DNA from: Daphnia carinata
Lineage: Eukaryota > Arthropoda > Branchiopoda > Diplostraca > Daphniidae
Direction of reading: 5' to 3'
Length of the DNA: 64,000 bases
Assembly (NCBI RefSeq): GCF_022539665.2
Contig: NC_081336.1
Span: forward strand, 2,046,001 to 2,110,000
Below, piece by piece: positions 1 through 12,317 of this stretch. A model generated the notes under the pieces. That model was given only the letters and a program-made list of their open reading frames with translations. It ran no database searches and was not told where the DNA came from. The position numbers and the translations under genes were made by a program. Positions within the stretch are counted from its first letter, which is position 1; each line of letters starts with the position of its first letter.

Positions 1-1069
1 ACGGAAAAGATCAGTGGATTTCCTCCCCATTTTTTATTTTATTCGACCATGGTCTACGAGACATAAAAGCAGAGTATATCTATCTCTTTCCTTTTTTTTT
101 TTTTTTTTTTTCTTTTGCCTTCGAGCGCAAAAGAATGGAAATCTTATCTAGCACATTGGCTTCTTTTATTTATTTTTTTTTTTTTCTATTTCGTCTGTGT
201 GTGTGTGTGTGTTGTAGACGAGGGGGATTGAATCGAATCTTTTCATCCATGTCAAAGCCATTAGCCAATTGCATGCAGCCAAGAAATGCTTACCATGTTA
301 GGGTATCATCGAAAGAAAAAGAAAAAAAAAAAAAAAAAAAGACTTGGAAACATTTCAAATGAAATTCATTCTTCTTTAAATGTCGAGCCCGCCAGTGAAA
401 TGCATTCGTCTGCTCAGCAACGATGAACAGATGCGAGTAACCGACCCTCCCCCATTCATCGTGATTTAAATGGCTCATCACGCGCGCGCGTATCCGATGT
501 GTTACGAGTCGTATTTCTGCCCTTCCACATGTGATAGGTTTATTCTCATTTCTTTTTTCTTTTTTTATTCTTTATCTAGCGGCCTTAACAAACCGCCTGA
601 GCAATAGACACACATTAATGTCGTGATGCGTGATGAGCATAAGAGTTTTGGGGGAATGTTTATTTCCGACTGAGCGGCTCTCCAATAAATCGACCAAACG
701 TTGTAATGCAGCGCTTTTTTTTTTTCAGCTCCAAAGGATCGCCCTCGAATATAGCAGTTTTTTTTTTTCTTTTTCGTGAAACCTCGGGATCATTGTGGAT
801 AATAATCATAAAGAAAATGGTGGGGAATGATGGAATAGGAGACGTCCGGGTTCTAATGAACCGTTGCACGTCGCTGCTGCGATGCATACCGTACACTGTG
901 CATAAATCTTTGTACGAAACTCAACTAGAGATTGTGTATCTCTTTGATGGATGACTTTGATATTTCTTGTGGCCTTTTCATTGATTATTCCGAGGCATTT
1001 TTTTATTCTTTCGTCCAACCTTTCGTATTTATGTATTAAATAATCAATTTTTCTTATCTTCTTTTTAAG
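1..1069 (+). other. Intron/upstream DNA of the still life gene; no exon seen
   Basis: This AT-rich stretch carries long poly(T) and poly(A) runs (for example about 96-111, 175-185 and 313-340) and a short GT repeat near 196-212. I see no open frame with splice signals that resembles the PH domain expected just upstream of the first visible exon. It is most simply the intron preceding the exon that starts after the AG at 1068-1069. The short open frames here are low-complexity K/F runs and look like noise. Confidence 0.6.
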
Positions 1070-4000
1070 GCTCCATGTCAGGCTGAGCTGGACACGTGGG
1101 TGAATAGTATTCATTCAGCGTGTGCGGCGGCTTTTGCCCGTCACCGGGGCAAGACGGGCACACTGCACTTGCTACAGGAAGAGATTCTGCGTTTGGAACG
1201 TTCCATCGAGTCGGTATGTCAAACATTCCACCCATCTTCCACTTTGTTATGTGTCTGTATAAATTGAACGAGGAACGCAGGCGAGCAACGAAATTGGAAT
1301 CTTCTTCATTAGCCTTTCATTTTTTTATTCTTTTTTATTTTAAATTTAATTTTCTAATTATTATCTAACTTGATTTTTTGATTGGACAAAATTCCACCGT
1401 TTTTAGGATCACAAATTGAAACACATGGCGGAATTGCAACTGTCGGTCGTCTCCGAGTCGGAGAGTCGACGTCAAATCGGAGCTCAGATTGCCGCTTGGG
1501 AAGAGAATTTGGAACGACTGCACTGCGAACAGTTCCGTCTCCGCTGCTACATGGCCAGCTTGCAGCACGGCGAACTACCTAATCCAAAGGTAAGATTTCA
1601 GTTTGCCAAAAAAAAAAAAAAAAAAACAAACAAACAAACAAAAAAAAACAGTTTCCCTTCAGTGCGGTCAGCTGTTTGTTTTGTTTTACTTTTGACCCTT
1701 GGGGTTTTGGGGGGGGGGGGGGATATATTTTAAAAATGGAATACGAAAGAGGATCGTCCGGTTCTCTCTCTCTCTCTCTCTCCCTCTGTGTGCACAGTTG
1801 AAAATGAATCAATAATGAGCAGCGTCGGGGAACTGCAATGGCGAAACTTTAGAACGGATGGCGTTGCTGGAGAGTTTGTCGAGGACTTAGGAATCCCATA
1901 GGAAAATGAGGCTAGTTTTCAAATAGATGTATACGGAGGTAGACGACGTTCTCTGCGTTTCCCATTTTCACAGGATCGACTTTGGAGAGTCTCAACTTCT
2001 AGACGTGCTGCCGTTGTGCGCTGTCTAGTTTGCATACACAACCATCCTTTGACTCCTCATTATAAAGTTCAAAGTTGGTAATGGTTGCTGGTCGAAACAC
2101 AAGCCCCATTTCCCCTTTACTATTTCAAAATAAAAAAGAAAAGGTGGGGTCCTTTGGTTCATTTCGTCAAATCTTCTTTCACGTTTCAAGTCAAAACAGA
2201 TTTAGTTTTATTTTGGAAAAAAAAATAAAACAAGTTGGTTTTCGCTAGCACAGACACGGAGAATAAAATGTTTATTTAAGTGCTATCCAACAACAGCAGA
2301 TGGTGAAAGTATGTGGGACTGGAGCCAGGTGACTGCTGCATGGGGAAACAAAATATAAGTTTAGGCAACGCGCGCTTCTCTTTACAACAACAAGCAGCCG
2401 GACGAAGTGAAGCATTGAATAAGTTGGCGAAAGGACGGAGCCAAAAGAAAAAAAAAATCAAAAAGAAGGTTCGAAAAATCTGGCAAGCATATGACACGAT
2501 AAGACTTTGATTAGCTTTATTCAGCGTATGTGGCGCGGTTGCCAAAGTTGTGTGAACGACGTCGAAAGAAAAAGAGAGAAAGTTGGGGGTCGTCTTGCGA
2601 GCGTGAAAAGCACGCGCGCGTACAAGAGACAAAAGCAACGAGATTCCCATAAAGATGTGCATAATTTTCTTGACGTCATCATTGCCGTCTTGTTCTTAAG
2701 GGGAAAAAAAAAAAAAATTCTATAGATCTTATCCAATTTTCCTATTCTTTTTCTTAATTGTTTATTTATAATTTATTTTTTTTTATTTTTTTTTTATTTT
2801 TTTTTTTTTTTGGAAAAAACTGCAGAGTTTACTGACGCACGTCTCCAGGAGCACCAAGCACACGCTCAACCGGCTGGGCGTCTTTACCGTCTCGTCGTTT
2901 CACGCCTACATTTGCGCTCGCAGTCCGTCGCTGCTCAACAATTTGCTGGCCGGAAGAGGAGCCACGAGGAGACGGGCCGTGGCGGCGCCCACCTTGTCCC
3001 GATCGAATTCGCTGAGCTCGCGCAAATCGCAATCGGTGGCCGCCGCATCGTCGCAGCACAGCGGCCATCATCACGAAGGAGACAGGCAATTCAGAGTCAA
3101 TTTGCCCGACGGACAGGTAGAGATCAACAACAAAACTTCATTTCGAACAGTTTAAACATTTTTTTTATTTATTTGTTTTTTTGTTTTTTTTTTGGGCCAA
3201 ACAGACGGCGACTGTCAATTTAAAAGACAACATGACGGTCGAGGAATTTCTGGCCAGCGCTTGCGGCAAACGCGGACTCAATCCGGCCGAGCATTTCGTC
3301 CGCGTCAAGAAGCGCCGCGACATGGACAACTCGAACCATTTTGTGCCCCACCGCACCGATCTCATCGATTCATACGTAAATCTTGATTTTTTATTTATTT
3401 TTATCGACTCGAAATGCTGAACTTGTGTTTCGATAAAAGCCTCAAATTGGATTATTATTGTGTTCCAGGTGCCCAGTCACGAACTGGTCGAAATCTGCGG
3501 AAAAGCTCTGTATCAAGTGGAGCTGTCGCGCAACAATTTGGAACAAATGTGGGGTTTCAGCGTCGAGGCCGAGTTGGTGGAGAATACGGAACGACAGGAC
3601 GAGTTGTGCGTCTTTGTCAGCCGAGTGGAAGACCGTAGCGTCGCCATGAACCACGGTAGTATTTCTAACGTCATTTGATTCGATTTGCGTTTCAGCTCCA
3701 TGCGGAATGTGATTTCGTTTAATGCGGACCGTTGTGTGATGCTCGTTATTCTTTTTTTTTTTTTTTTTTTTTTTTTTTTGGGCAGGAATCATCAAGGGAG
3801 ACGAGATCATGGTCATCAACGGAGCCCTGGTCGGCGACCTGGACATGATGTACATCGAGTCAGTGCTCCAGGAAGAGCTTTCGCTCTCCTTGATGATCCG
3901 CAGCTGCCGAGCCGATCCGCCCGACGTGACTTGCCTACTGAGGACCACCGACGACCTCATCGACAGTCTCGTCTGCCCGCCGCCACCTTCCGATCAGCTC

Positions 4001-6141
4001 ATCACCGACGACGTTCTCTCCAATCTCATCGTCCCGGCTCCATCTTGGCGTAAGTAACTGCATTGGCCATCTGTTTTTATTTCTTTTTCTTTTTTTTTTT
4101 TTTTTTTTTTTTTGTATTGGCTTAATGCACTTCCAACGATCGTTTTTATTTTATTTTTTTTTCTGCCCGTTTTTTTTTTTTTATTTTGTCTCGCTTTAAC
4201 TTTTATTACAATCAATGGACGCACGTTTTTTTTTTATTTGTAAAGATGGACAGTCAGCGCAAACGGTAGATAGTCCTGGCGCTTTCCCAACTGAACTACC
4301 TCCCATCCAGCAGCATAAATCTAGTCCGGCTGATGTTGTTGGTCCCGTGCTTCGGGTAAGTCCAGACATTACGAAGAGATTGAACGCGTTACAGGAATGA
4401 TCCTCAATGTTTTTTTTGTTTTTTTTTGTTATTATGGCCCACACACACACATGCGAAAATCGATATAGCCTCGCATGTCTGAAAGAAGCTCCACATCTAC
4501 CACGTCGGATTTCCGGCGATCCTCGCCTACCGGAAGCATCGCGTCTTCTCAGTCGATCGCCCTGACGCCCAATCGGCAGCTCTCCGATGGCGAGAAGCTG
4601 AAAAAGTGCATTCTAGAGCTGGTCGAGACGGAAAGGACTTATGTCAAGGTAAATTTCTAGTAGATCCACTACACACACACACACACACGCATACACAAAT
4701 GAATGGAACTCTTTAAGAAATCATGTTTCGTTTTTTGTATCTGGTAGCATCTGAACAACTTGCTGGAGAACTATCTGGAACCATTGAAACAAGAAACATT
4801 TCTCTCTTCGGCCGAGATCAATGCCCTCTTTGGAAACATCCAGGAGATTGTCACTTTCCAGCGCATGTTCCAGCAAAGCCTCGAAGAAGCTTTGGCTGTC
4901 GAACCGCATTTCGAGCTAATCGATCAGCCCTATCAGTTCAAAGTAAACTTTTTTTTTTTTTTTTTCACGTCACCTGTGTTTGCGAAGTTTTCCTAACATT
5001 TATATATATATTTTTTTTGTTTGTTTGTTTGTTTACGTCCAAAACTTTCAACACAAACCCCATCTGTCGGCAGAATGTCCTGTTTGCCATCGGCAGCGCT
5101 TTCCTGCAGCATGCCAACCACTTCAAACTGTACAGTTCCTTCTGCGCCAGCCACTCGAAAGCTCAAAAAGTTCTTCTTCCAAGTAACTAATGTTTTTTTT
5201 TGTTTGTTTGTTTGTTTTTTTGTTTGTTTGTTTGTTTTTTTTTCCTTTTCCATCTAAACAATTTGTTCAACTTTTTAAGACGAAGGTTCGCAAGCGTTAC
5301 AAGAGTTCCTACAGTCACGCAATCCTCGGCAACAGCATTCTTCGACGCTGGAATCCTATTTGATCAAACCGATCCAGCGCATTTTGAAATACCCGCTCCT
5401 GTTGCAGCAGCTGCGCAATTTGACCGACCCAAACAGCAGCGAACATCAACATCTTGTCGGTATGTCCCTTTATCGAACCGTTGCCAATCAATGTGGTATG
5501 AATTTATGATGGTGCGTTTCTTAATTGGGGTAATTAAACACAACAGATGCCCTGAAAGGGATGGAAAAAGTGGCCGAGCACATCAACGAGATGCAGCGCA
5601 TCCACGAAGAGTACGGCGCCATCTTCGACCACCTCTTCCGCCAGCACCAAAAGTCTTGCAAGCAGCCCGTCGATCTCAGTCCGTCTGAGCTCTTGTACTA
5701 CGGCGGAGTCGAATGGCTCAACATTTCCGACTTTTTGGGCAAAGTCAAAAAGGGCCTGGAGCTGCACGCCATGTGCTTCGTTTTCAAAACGGCCGTCGTC
5801 TTCCTCTGCAAGGAGCGACTCCGCCAGCGCAAGAAGCTCATGGTTCGTATTTTTATCGCCTATTTCTTCTTAATTTCAAAAGAGAAAAGGAAATAAATCT
5901 ATTCAATCTTAATTTTGAATTATTTAACAGAGCGTGACGACGAAAACTAGCGCGCCGGAAGTGGAAATCATCCGCTATCAGGTCCTGATTCCGGTGACCG
6001 AAGTCCAAGTCCGCACCGCTCAAGCCAAAGACATGGAAGCGCACTACTTGTGGGAGTTGATTCACTTGAAGAACCCGTTGCACCGGCGCTCGGAGAAAGT
6101 CTACCACCTTTCCAATAGGTCCGTTGTGTGCAAATTGTTTC

Positions 6142-6180
<39 letters not shown>

Positions 6181-7049
6181 CCAACAGTCAGCCGATGAAT
6201 TTTTGATTGTTTTTATGATTTATCAAACGTAGCACCGCCGAATTCCGCAACGCTTTCCTCAAAACGATCCGGCAAATCATTCGAGAGAGCGTGCGCAATA
6301 TGAGCATTCCGCCGGCAAAGCCGCCCGTTCCGTCGGCCTCGACGCCACCGACGCCGAAAGCGGAGGCTGATAAAAGCAAAGGCAAACGAAATGTTCAACG
6401 CCATTCGGCTGGCACTATAGACTACGATAATGTCGAAGCCTGCGGCGGAGGCGAAGCTGAAGATATTCCGACAGTCACTTTCAGAGGACGCAGCAACACG
6501 ATCGGTAATCTGTACCCCATTTAGAAAATGAAACATTTAAATCTTAGGAAAGAGCAATGTTCAGCTAACAAGAATCGATCCATTCAGGCGAAAAGAAATC
6601 GATCCGTCGAGTGGATTCGTCTGAAGCGAGGGACGGCGATCCGGGTGTCAAGTCAGAGAACGAAGATGACCATCAACATCGATCGAAGCCATCACTCGGC
6701 CGTACACCTAATCACTTAAGCCTGTCAACGACGTCGACGCTTTCTACCGGAAGCGCTTGCAGTCAGGCTAAACTCATTCAGGTACGAAATTTATTTGGAA
6801 CGTGTGTTGCAATAGCTGTGTAAACTAACTGATGGATATGCTGTGTGAGTTTAGGCATCGAGGACGCCTCAGTCGTATGCGCCAGCGGCAGCTAAACCGT
6901 TGGGATCTCCCATATGGAAGCCCCGTGAGGGTGTAGGTGAATCGTTCACTTTACCCCGACCGAGTAAGAGTAACGACATGCCAAATTCCGGCTCTAATTC
7001 CGGAAACAAGAATTCGTACGGGACATTGGGTAACCCGTCAAAGAAATAG
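1070..7049 (+). CDS. sif: still life / TIAM-type Rac guanine nucleotide exchange factor, 3' part
   Basis: A Dbl-family GEF that loads GTP on Rac at membranes and synapses. Sixteen coding exons join in phase into 1052 codons ending TAG at 7047-7049: 1070-1213, 1407-1589, 2826-3116, 3205-3375, 3469-3655, 3786-4049, 4246-4355, 4469-4648, 4748-4942, 5074-5182, 5280-5459, 5547-5842, 5931-6118, 6233-6504, 6588-6781, 6855-7049. Domain order is as in Tiam1 and fly Sif: end of the first PH and coiled-coil/extension ([29 protein letters not shown]), Ras-binding domain ([18 protein letters not shown]), PDZ ([18 protein letters not shown]), DH ([35 protein letters not shown]) and the second PH, then a Ser-rich tail. 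The first visible exon starts in phase 0, so the gene continues upstream of the window. The gene name rests on recognised domain order and motifs, not on a search. Confidence 0.93.
4469..5842 (+). other. sif: DH (RhoGEF) catalytic domain exons of still life
   Basis: Five exons (4469-4648, 4748-4942, 5074-5182, 5280-5459, 5547-5842) encode the Dbl-homology helices. The first conserved helix reads [20 protein letters not shown]; the most conserved one reads [20 protein letters not shown]. The linker into the second PH domain ([20 protein letters not shown]) follows in the last exon. These motifs are the RhoGEF signature; the match to the Tiam/Sif subfamily comes from the flanking RBD, PDZ and PH domains. 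Confidence 0.92.
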
Positions 7050-7302
7050 AAAAAGAAAACCAAAACAAAAAACGAAAGGGGAAAAAAAATTGAGGCAATC
7101 GATTTTCGATTTCTTTTTCATATTTCTTTGTTTGTCTTCTTCCGACCCCCCACCCCCACCCCCTTTATTTTTTTTTTTTACCCGTTTGATGTTCTGGTAT
7201 CACGCCGAGTGCTCAAAATTGTGTGTGACTGATGTAAATCTTCCCTATTCTCGATACTCACACCCATCTCTATTTGCCCCCTTCGCATGACTGCCCAGCT
7301 GT

Positions 7303-7335
<33 letters not shown>

Positions 7336-8102
7336 AAATTTCTTCTTTGAAACGACTCACGAAAAATATTCGGAAGGAGAAATTCGATTTCGTTCGAAAT
7401 TTTTTTTTTTTTTTTTTCGGCCAGAGGAGCGTTTTGTTTTTGAAATTTTCTTCTTCTTCTTTCTATCTCGAAAGGACAGAAAACAAAACAAAAAAAAAAA
7501 AAAAGAATACTCCACCATAATCACATCTTCCGCTTCACTGTCTTCCTCTACTGCTGTTGCACTGGCTGGATAGGCGAAATTTCCATTTGCATTGTCACGC
7601 ATAATATGATAAATTAGTCATTAATCAAAGGAATGTTCTGAAGGGAACGAGGACTAAGATGACGCGGAGAGGGGAAATTTAGGTAGTAAAAGAATTGACG
7701 AAAGCCACGATTGGTGCTGGAATACCCTAGAAATATTTTGATAGGACTTGGCAGCGCCAGCCAAAAATAAAAAAACAAAAAACAAAAACGGGTTGGCAAA
7801 TAACAGCAATTTTTCTTTATTTTTGGACTATTGTACGTTTCCCTATTCTATTCTGACCCTCTACCGATGTAACTTTTTTTTTTTTTTTTTTTTTTTTTTT
7901 GGAGGGGTTTTCTTCCTCTTCTCGTCTGTTGAATATAGAAATCGACTCATCGTCTCTCTCCCTCTCCCCACCACTCCCCAATCAATTTTTCGATATGCGT
8001 GAGATTCCCGTTGCACCTATACATTTTCCAGTTGTTATTCGTGTCGTTTGGTTTTGGACAGAAGTTTGGGGGGGAAAAAAAAATCGAGGAAACTCTGTTT
8101 TT

Positions 8103-8106
<4 letters not shown>

Positions 8107-8148
<42 letters not shown>
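8107..8148 (+). repeat. (TG)n microsatellite
   Basis: About 20 uninterrupted TG dinucleotides preceded by a T run, in the presumed 3' UTR or flank of still life. Confidence 0.95.
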
Positions 8149-8149
<1 letters not shown>

Positions 8150-8308
8150 GATATGAAAACATAATAGGTAATAGAGTTTGTTGTAGTTTTCAAATCCTAA
8201 ACAAAAGAAAGTGCTCGGATTGGATCTCAGACGGAAGATCAGTAGTCGGGACTCGGGAACAGAATGGTGCGGAATCATCTTTTTAAATATTTGAGGGATT
8301 TAAAAAAA

Positions 8309-8314
8309 AATAAA
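8309..8314 (+). other. Candidate poly(A) signal AATAAA for still life
   Basis: Canonical AATAAA hexamer about 1.26 kb downstream of the still life stop. Another signal could be used, because the region is A/T-rich and such hexamers arise by chance. Confidence 0.3.
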
Positions 8315-8377
8315 TTTATACCATTAATGCATTTTTGATTTACGTGTCGTGAGGAAAAAGGAGATGATATTTACTTA

Positions 8378-8418
<41 letters not shown>

Positions 8419-8708
8419 CTGTGGTGCCAAATGCTTTTACTTTCCCCAGCCCCGCCCATCCTTTTTGTGCACACGAATTAATATAGGCATACGCATCTAT
8501 AGACAAACCGATTTGGGAATGCGAGCTCGTTCATTGTGACGTGAAATGCCGTCACCATCGAAAAAGCCACATCTTTGGATGAAACTGCCCATCACTTAAA
8601 ACTGACTTTGTCCCCTAAAAAGTAACATAACTTCCTTTCTTTCTCTTTTTTGAATACACACACACACACACGAACACGCGTTAGAGACGTACACTCTTGA
8701 TTCTTTTG

Positions 8709-8760
8709 CTCTCTCTCTTTCTCTCTCTTTCTCTCTCGCTCTCTCTCTTTCTCTCTCTCG
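8709..8760 (+). repeat. CT-rich microsatellite
   Basis: Imperfect (CT)n array with repeated CTCTCTCTTT units, between still life and the MTRES1-like gene. Confidence 0.9.
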
Positions 8761-9533
8761 CTTATTCCATCTCAATGAAGTATTTGTCAATTCCCGTGAA
8801 AAACACTTTGTTTTAACCTCCACAATATGTAATTCCCTTTTTACCCTCCCAATCTCCTGGATCGCTCCTCCTCCTTACCCGCCTTTTTTCCATCATGGAC
8901 ATTTCAAATTTCTCCTTTCCTTTTTTTTTTTTTTTTTTTTTTTTCGAAACTTGATTGTTTCGTTTTCCTCCTTGCTATAGTTATATTACTATCATCACGA
9001 TTGGCTGTTTCCTGATTTCTTTGGAATTTTGTTTCTTCTCCAATTCTTTCCGTTTTCCGTGGCGCGACAAGAAGACGAAAAGAAGATGAAGAAAAAAAAA
9101 ACCAAACCTTGGCACTCAAAAGTCTTCTCAACAACTAGTCCAGTCGTTTTCATTCTGAGTTTAAGGAACTTGTACGGCCAACGGTGTATGTGCGGAAAGT
9201 AAATATACAAACCATTACACATTCAGCACTGTAACTTGGGAAGAAAATTCTTTTCGTCACCTATTCGCTCAGTTTTTGAAATGTGGCATTGGAGCGTTAG
9301 CGTAGCAGCAGACGACAATCATGGCAGACAATTTCGATCCAGCTACATTTTCGAAAGTGTACGTACTTGAGTCAGGTTCTCCAATCTCTAGTCAACAGAG
9401 TGCGAAAGTGTTAGACAGAATTGTTTTAACCTTTGACTTACTATGAGCTGTTCCGTGCTTTACATGTATTTGTTCGTCTGCTTGGAATCGTAGTCTGCTA
9501 GTGAAAGACGATCCAAAAAACTTTGGTTGAAAA

Positions 9534-10419
9534 ATGACAAATTGCTCAGTGATGACTCGGATTTTCCTGGTTAATTTTGCAAGGGCAAGACAAGCAAAAG
9601 TGATCTCCGAATTTGCTGGCCGTGTGCTGTGGCCGGTATTAAGGCGAGATGTCCACCGTCTTTCGGATATCTTACGATGTCAACCATTAGTGACAAAGTT
9701 ACAACACAACCCATGTGCTTCCCAGAGAGCCTTAAAACATACTTCTAAATTTTCTCGTGGCAAAGGAGGGAAACAACAATCAGTCGATGAAAATGACGAA
9801 GAGGATGAAGATTCGACAACAGACATTACCGTAGGAAAGAATACGTCTTAGCTAAATAACAATCCTAACCTGTATAAATCTCTCTCACATTATTTTGAAT
9901 TCGAAGGACCTGGATCCAGGAATTCTTTCTGACGTGGATGGCAAGGATGTTAAAATAGTGAAGAAAAAACTCAATTCCTTGAGACTTGATACCCTTCTGA
10001 AAGCAGGACTTGGAACTGCCAAAAAGTAATTTGATTAATGAAGTAAGAAAAACACTAGAAGCCTTACCTTTTTTAATATTTTAAATTCAGTAAAATAGAC
10101 ATAGCCTTCTATGAAAGCAAAATTCGGGTAAATGGTGAGAAACTTCTTAAGAAGAGTAAACGGGTTAGTACTGTTCTTAAATGCTTGTTATGTTAATTAT
10201 GTTGCCATGCATTTGCCTTAATAGATGGAACCTGGAGATGAGATTGATTTGATAAAAGGCCCTAATGTAATAAACCCCGCATTTCTTGACGTTGGGCGTG
10301 TTGTTATATTAAGGGCGGATTACGCGTCTGACTTGGAAAAGGTCGCAGTTGTGCTGAAACGCTACCGATTGCTCACTATTGAAAATTATCCAAATCCTTA
10401 TAAAACAACCACCTCTTAG
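9534..10419 (+). CDS. MTRES1: MTRES1-like mitochondrial S4-domain RNA-binding protein
   Basis: Four exons, 9534-9830, 9907-10025, 10091-10163 and 10225-10419, splice in phase to 227 residues and end TAG. Human MTRES1 (C6orf203) is of similar size; it binds RNA in the mitochondrial matrix and supports transcription and ribosome function. The N-terminal 60-70 residues are Arg-rich and poor in acid, as in a mitochondrial presequence. A short acidic linker (DENDEEDEDS) follows. The C-terminal half is the S4-like fold: LNSLRLDTLLKAGLGTAK, then FYESKIRVNGEKLLKKSKR and MEPGDEIDLIKG. The start at 9534 gives the targeting-like N-terminus. A separate ATG at 9321 opens a 41-codon upstream frame that ends before this start. 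The gene converges on RABL3 with almost no intergenic space. Confidence 0.82.
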
Positions 10420-10468
10420 TAAAGTATATCGAAATTGTATTTAATTTGATACAGTAAATATAATTAGA

Positions 10469-11401
10469 TTATTCAAAATGAAATACTTTGTGATTTATCG
10501 CGTTGCCAGAATACCCTGACATCAGTCTACGCTTGTCTGTGAACGGACTAGGTCGATCTCTATTATAGAAACGTTTTTCAATTACCAGGTCAAAGAATCT
10601 GGAAAGCTTAACGGCAGAGCTAGAACCTGGGGCCATTGCCTTTGCAGTGGTACAATCCTAAAAAAAAGTCAAAGAATTTTTAGATTGATACTTTTTACTT
10701 ATTTAACCGCCTTCCCTAACATAGTACCACAAAAATTTCACCAGCACCACATTCTTCGGCGATGGGAGACAGTCTTCGATTGAAATGGGTCCTTACCTCT
10801 TCTGCCAAATCAAGTTTAGTCCCAACAACAAGTATTGGAATCTGCGTAATTCATACAAGAAGTTCTAAACACTAATAAGTAGAACTGACAGGAAAATTTT
10901 CAGACCTGTGATGAACCAATGAACTGTTCTGGGTCATATTCATCAATCTCTTGGTTTCGGGTAGGATTTATTCTAACAGAAGACAAAGTATTTCCATTAC
11001 ATTCTTTGGTTAGAACCTCAGCAAGCCATTTCCTAAGGTTCCCCTCTGATTTACGGTTTGTAAGATCATGCACTAAAATTATGCCTTGAAAAGACTATTA
11101 GTAGCAATATTTGAATATTCGAATTTCAGATCACCTAACCATGAGCTGGGGTAAAAAACACAGATCGGGTGTTTTTATGGCCAGAACTTCCCCCAACATC
11201 CCATAGCTCCACAAAGTAAGTTTTTTGCGCTGAAGTGCCTTCACGATATTCATGCAGTTTTACATCAACTGAGCATCCAATAGTCCAAGAGGGATTGACA
11301 ATTGGTTCTCCGTGACAGAGTGTGTGGATCAACGATGTTTTGCCGACCCCTGAATCTCCAATCACTATGATTCGTACTTTGTCAATATCGATCGAAGCCA
11401 T
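10469..11401 (-). CDS. RABL3: Rab-like protein 3 (RABL3) small GTPase
   Basis: Four exons on the minus strand, 11140-11401, 10906-11084, 10728-10841 and 10469-10657, join in phase to 247 residues, close to the 236 of human RABL3. The start [20 protein letters not shown] at 11401 aligns with the vertebrate start; an in-frame ATG 15 nt upstream is less likely. Visible GTPase motifs are the P-loop GDSGVGKTS, the RABL3-style [16 protein letters not shown] switch region, WDVGG in place of the classical DxxG and VVGTKLD for NKxD. The C-terminus has no prenylation CAAX or CC motif, as is usual for RABL3. The family has been linked to Ras-pathway and lymphoid functions in vertebrates; here the role is by homology only. 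Note that the third exon reads through an internal GTAAGG, and the homologous sequence [17 protein letters not shown] is only kept when that site is skipped. Confidence 0.93.
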
Positions 11402-12317
11402 TGCTAAGGCAATCAATTGTTTCGGTTTTATAACGAATGACTACTATAAACAATTAAAGAATAAAGAAATTTCTAATGATAAACTATTAAGAATAATAAA
11501 GATTTAAACGTAAACAACGTTCTCGACGCCATCTACATTAAAACAGGTATTGTATTACAATTTGCCCAACAGATGGTGTTAAACGGAACGCCAAGTGACT
11601 ACCTACTTTGTTACACTTCTTTTGGCACAAAAACAAGCCGACTTTTCTATGTTTTTTTCTTCTCATAAGCAAATTTTGCTTTAATAATATACGATTTCTA
11701 TTCAAAATTTTAAAACGTCGAAAATCAAGTACATTCTGACCTGGAATTTATAATTTAAGAGCTTTGCAAATTCAAAGTAGTTGCACTAAACTTCCTTTGA
11801 TAGTTTTTTATTTATTTTTTCATAACTCTAGATATTTTGCTGTCATAATTAAATATTTAGATCTAAAATGAATGTGATGTGGAAGATGGAGCTTGTTTCG
11901 ATAGCCAAAGGTGTCAACAATCTTACACATAACACCAGGATGTTAACATTCCAATCCTCCGGCTCTTATAAATGATCATTGAAAAATAAGGATATTACAT
12001 TACATAACTTTAGTCAAAACCTTAAAAAATACATAACATAATGGTGGTAATAAAATTTCCAGACAAAAAAGGAATTGGATGGGAAAGCAGACGTGGTAGC
12101 CAAATCTGTCGCCGGTAATCGAACAAACCAACGACATCTAGTGAAAGACTCAACTGATCCCGGCGTTCGCGAAGTTTCCGGTAGCCTTCCGGGAAAAAAA
12201 AGATCACACAGTGGAATACTTAACCGTTGATTTCGATTAAGTTTTTCGTTTTTCCGTTAAATCAGCTGATTTAAAATAACAATAATTAAAATCATATTTC
12301 TAATTAGGAATTCAATA
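11402..12317. other. Intergenic DNA upstream of RABL3
   Basis: AT-rich sequence between the RABL3 start and the first candidate exon on the plus strand. It should hold the RABL3 promoter and 5' UTR. I see no convincing TATA box, repeat or coding exon. A 61-codon minus-strand frame at 12022-12207 shows no family resemblance and no splice context. Confidence 0.5.

Larger units (their letters stand above)
7050..9300 (+). other. still life 3' UTR and intergenic simple repeats
   Basis: The sequence after the still life stop is dominated by homopolymer runs (A run about 7303-7334, T runs about 7873-7900 and 8381-8418), a (TG)n tract at 8107-8148 and a CT-rich tract at 8709-8760. An AATAAA motif at 8309-8314 is a candidate poly(A) signal. 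I see no further coding exon on either strand. Confidence 0.55.

Noticed and set aside
3442-3960. 172-codon minus-strand open frame
   Set aside because: It is antisense to the still life PDZ exons and contains a poly-K run from an intronic T tract.
7274-7573. 99-codon plus-strand frame in the still life 3' UTR
   Set aside because: Made almost wholly of K and F runs translated from homopolymers.
10798-10841. A short 45-nt RABL3 exon ending at the internal GTAAGG (10796)
   Set aside because: Using this donor removes [17 protein letters not shown], which matches the conserved family segment and leads in phase to [20 protein letters not shown].
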